This document shows, piece after piece, positions 60,527 through 64,000 of a stretch of 64,000 bases of DNA. The stretch lies in contig NC_052136.2 of assembly GCF_016086655.4 (NCBI RefSeq), positions 18,290,001 through 18,354,000 on the forward strand. Direction: 5' to 3'. This stretch comes from Lepeophtheirus salmonis (Eukaryota > Arthropoda > Copepoda > Siphonostomatoida > Caligidae). Made by a program: the position numbers and the translations under genes. The notes beneath the pieces are model-generated. The model ran no database searches. It was not told where the DNA came from and saw only the letters and a program-made list of their open reading frames with translations. The first letter of the stretch is position 1. Every line of letters begins with the position of its first letter.

Positions 60527-62740
60527 GACACATATACCCCCTCCCCCGTTTGGTCTTAAATGATTTTTTATTTTTTAGATACTGATTTGAACCGATATTT
60601 TATGTTGTTTTTTAAGTAAAAGCCGAATTACAAAAGACAGTTAATTTAATATTTAAGTTATTATTATAGCCTTCACAGGTCTAGGGCAAATTTAAGAATG
60701 ATCAATTGTTAAAGCACAATAATTGAGAATGTGGTCACAATCATTGTTTGGAGGGGCACGACCTCCTAGTGGCCCTGTGTTCAAGTTATGAAAAAGAAAA
60801 TGTTAATATAATGTTGGTACTTTGGTCTTGCTCTTGACAGTGAGGCCTTCAAAAACTGTTATCAAGACAAAACCGATATCTGAACTACATCTACTATTTT
60901 TATGATATAGAAAAGCTATTCAAAGAAAGCAATTTGTCAAAATTTTACAAAATAACCTATGACTTTAATGATGAATTCTAATTTTTTTATAGAAGTTAGG
61001 AAGTTTATAAGGACACAATTACAGTAATTTGTGAAAAAAATCCATAAACTGATGAAGAAATGACACTTAAGTATGTACTATTATATAAAGCTGTTTCAAA
61101 ATGAGTGTAGGTATGAAGTATCTTAAGGGCCTTCTTTGTAGCTAGTTGCTACCCATAGTTAATCTTTGAACAATGCGTTAAGCATGAAAAATCAACGTAA
61201 ATTCTTTCAAATAAAATTTTAATCGTAGAATGTTTATCGAATGGCACAAAGAACTATTAATTATTGGTAGATGATGGAAAACCTCTAATGAACCTATAGA
61301 TATTAAAAAAACAAACAAGGAATTACATTACAGTTATTAATTACACAAAATAAATAAGAAATCCAGGCCTCAGGTCACAAGAAAAGAATACACAAAAGAA
61401 AATAAATAAGATACTAATAATAATTATTGGAATATTTTTCATTTTGCAATGATTAAATGCAAGAAAAAAATTAGGTATTTGCGTGAGCAAGACAATGGTT
61501 AATTAGTAAATAAAAAAAAAGAGAAAATAAAACGTAGAATTCAACGTGATTTTATTCAAGAAGTTAATAAGAAATTATACAAAGGGACATTAGAAAATTT
61601 GATGATTTTGTATTTTATGACTGTAAGAAGTACATGTGATATATGCAGGCCGATTTAAAAGATACTTGCTTCCAGTACCTCTGAGAGCAAGTACACCAGG
61701 CTCCACTCTTGAGAGGAGTATGTGCTGGATAAAATTGTAAAAAAAAATACGAATATATATTAAAAACAATTTTATTTAAAAAAAAACCCATAAAAATAGG
61801 AGCAGAATTGACTTTTTTAAAATAGCACATTTATGGCTCAAGGCCCCCCTCAGGCTAAACCGACCTGCCTTGAAGGTATAAAAAAATATTATTTGCTAAA
61901 TTTAAGATCTTTCTTGTCATTTGTGTGATACAAGATGAAGAAATTGTGTTTTTTGGGTTATAAAATAGACCATTTTCAGCAGACTTGCAGCATTACAATT
62001 ATGAAATTAAGTATCAAATATTACAGTTTTTGTTGTTTTAAAGGCCATAAACTACAAAAAAAAAACTAACTGAAATACGCATTGACTTCAAAAAATTTCT
62101 TGAGAATTTATATGATATGGGTGCAATGTAAAAAGTTTCTCTTTTTTATTGGATCAAGTAAATAACCCGCTAAATTGATGGAAGGATCAAAACAACCGAA
62201 AATATAATATTCAATATTAATATATATTGAAATAGAAACGTTTCACGAGCACCAACGATGTTTGAAGGCCAAGTACACTTTTTATTTTTTCTATGAAAAC
62301 TGACTTATTTTTGTAGATAGTGTTTACTCTATGCCCTACAACAGAAAGAATTAGTGTAGCAAAATAAAAAAAATATGAACTTTTGCAATTTCTGAATTTG
62401 AATTTCTCTAACTGAAAATTGTCCTCTCTCTTTTTGTTCCAATACAAACAGTAACTATCGCATTAAGTCCTCCATAATGAAGACTCAGTTTAAACATATA
62501 TTATTTTGGTATCATTTTCAAGCGGAATCCCAAACAATGGTATTCCATAAAAGTAAACAATCATATCCATTCATTCATAAAAGATTATGTATGTCAAAAA
62601 TAATAATATTTTGTTCTCCATAAATGGAGTTATCATCACTAATTTGACGAATTGCATTTTCTATGATATACAAAGTATTGAGACTCAGCCCAATATGGAT
62701 CTTTCTTTCCGTTTCAGCTTTAATTGATTTATATAGAGCA
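60527..62740. other. Intergenic stretch
   Basis: No gene recognised. Near 61640-61740 a slightly G+C-richer patch reads GRFKRYLLPVPLRASTPGST on the plus strand without splice or start support. Confidence 0.4.
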
Positions 62741-62750
62741 ATATTGGAAC

Positions 62751-62880
62751 GATATTTCGGTCCTAACTACGATCTCAGACTGTAGACATCAAATTAAACT
62801 GTTTTCAAATCATGGACCAACTTTTCTGGTCTCAATCTATGGACCACAGATTTTCTCCCTAGATCAGTTATACAAATATG
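62751..62880. repeat. Imperfect direct repeat, copy 1
   Basis: ATTTCGGTCCTAACTACGAT..GTAGAC then GGTCTCAATCTATGGACCA. Pairs with 63452-63520. Confidence 0.6.
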
Positions 62881-63451
62881 ATTCATGAATCAAATGTAAC
62901 TTTCCCACAGTAAAAAATACCATAGTGAAGTAAAAAAAAACATTACAAAAATGCCCCAAAACGAACACTAACAAACATATATCAAAAATGGAGAGATGAG
63001 TTAGACACTATTTAATGGGTTCAATGGATACTAGAACTAAATAATTTTGGGTATCAATGTCTGAAAAGGTAATACGTATACTTATAAATCGCCATCATAG
63101 CAATACAATATTTAATCGATAAAATAAATAACATCCTTCGAAATATTTTTACAAACACGTTTTTGCACTACTAAAAGGAACTGCAAACATATCGTTAGTA
63201 TTACTAATGAGATAATTATCGAACAAACAAGAACGTAATTATAATAAAAAAACAAAGAAAAAAAACTTTTTCCCCTTTAGATACGTGACTCAGTCATTAT
63301 GTTATTGATATTATTTAAAAAGTTGAAATCCTTCACTGAAAAAGAGAAGAATAAGGGTTAATTTTAAGTATATATTAGTGTGAAGAATCGTTTCTAGATC
63401 GATTTGGTCTTAAGTGATTTTCTTTTACCGATTTGGACCTAAATTTCGGTA

Positions 63452-63520
63452 CAAACCTCGATCTAATTCCGTAGACGGATTTTTTTCGGTCTCAATCTTT
63501 GGACCATTTTTCTACCCTAT
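63452..63520. repeat. Imperfect direct repeat, copy 2
   Basis: ATTTCGGTACAAACCTCGAT..GTAGAC then CGGTCTCAATCTTTGGACCA, same order as at 62751 but with about 45 bases fewer in the middle. Related GGTC/GACC phrases continue to 63790. Confidence 0.6.
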
Positions 63521-64000
63521 TCTCATTCATGAGTTGTACTAATAGTTTATGTAAATCATTTGACTTCATATGACGAGAATGTACCAATGTTCAAGATTTA
63601 GAAACACAACTGACATTGTCAACAATTCATCTATAGAATTGTTATAGACGAATTTTAAAGGAGACCAATCCAGACCGAATTTTTCTTTGAGTCAGGTCAA
63701 CACCGAACTTCATTGAAGGGCCAAGTTAGTCCAGTCCACTAAAAACATTACAGTCTCAGCCTGTTCTAGGATTTTCAGACCGAAACCAAGCACAAGTGCA
63801 TATGTTGAATAGGGCGGACATCTTTTCAGTTAAGTTCATTTCAGCGACATTTTCAAATAATAAAAATAACACGATAAATGACGTCATAATTAGACGTCAT
63901 TTGTGACCATATTGGTCTTTAAAATAAAATAGGATAAGTATAACAGGAGCATCTAAGCCCCATGTCAAATTTCTACTCAAACTTTTGTGGAGGGAAGACT
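63521..64000. other. Window end, non-coding
   Basis: No gene recognised. A TGACGTCATAATTAGACGTCA inverted pair occurs near 63879-63899, and CCAGACCGAA/CAGACCGAAA phrases continue the preceding repeat. Confidence 0.4.

Overview
This is eukaryotic nuclear DNA: A+T-rich, with short GT..AG introns (49-66 bp beside a few of 0.7-3.1 kb), arthropod-type core promoters and many decayed transposons. Best reading: an arthropod, probably a parasitic copepod of the sea-louse kind (inference). The tyrosine hydroxylase N-terminus is very insect-like, and Tc1/mariner elements of this style are, as far as I recall, common in sea lice. There is no operon of bacterial type, CRISPR, rRNA or convincing tRNA.

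Layout. 0.4-2.5 kb (-): 5' half of tyrosine hydroxylase, running off the left edge. 2.5-12 kb: repeats, an internally deleted mariner (5.0-5.9 kb) and a small MITE. 12.1-14.1 kb (-): two tandem secreted Reeler-like genes, each with a recognisable core promoter. 17.7-25.9 kb (-): a complete eight-exon transglutaminase-like gene of the KY/hillarin family (785 residues by my splice model), intact Cys-His-Asp triad, an N-terminal MGC acylation motif and a linker carrying five motifs like those bound by dynein light chain LC8. 30.1-31.0 kb (-): a tentative two-exon secreted protein. 31.5-39.8 kb: a transposon graveyard (two mariner remnants, a Ty3/gypsy element, an unclassified transposon fragment, a hAT-like transposase). 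44.9-51.4 kb (-): a compact same-strand cluster of ERp29/windbeutel, an F-box/WD40 protein and a TTLL5-type polyglutamylase. 53.9-55.3 kb: a second decayed Ty3/gypsy element. 55.3-64 kb: non-coding repeats.

How the genes relate: they look like ordinary housekeeping or tissue genes, not a pathway. TH makes L-DOPA for catecholamines and cuticle; Reeler-like proteins are secreted; KY/hillarin proteins belong to the muscle or cortical cytoskeleton; ERp29 is an ER chaperone; F-box/WD40 proteins are ubiquitin-ligase adaptors; TTLL5 glutamylates tubulin. The observation most worth testing is the multivalent LC8-like motif array in the KY/hillarin protein. Two otherwise intact genes (ERp29, TTLL5) each carry one single-base frame break, which could be assembly error or true mutation. 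All splice models were read by eye from consensus sites and reading-frame continuity; none is supported here by transcripts or searches.
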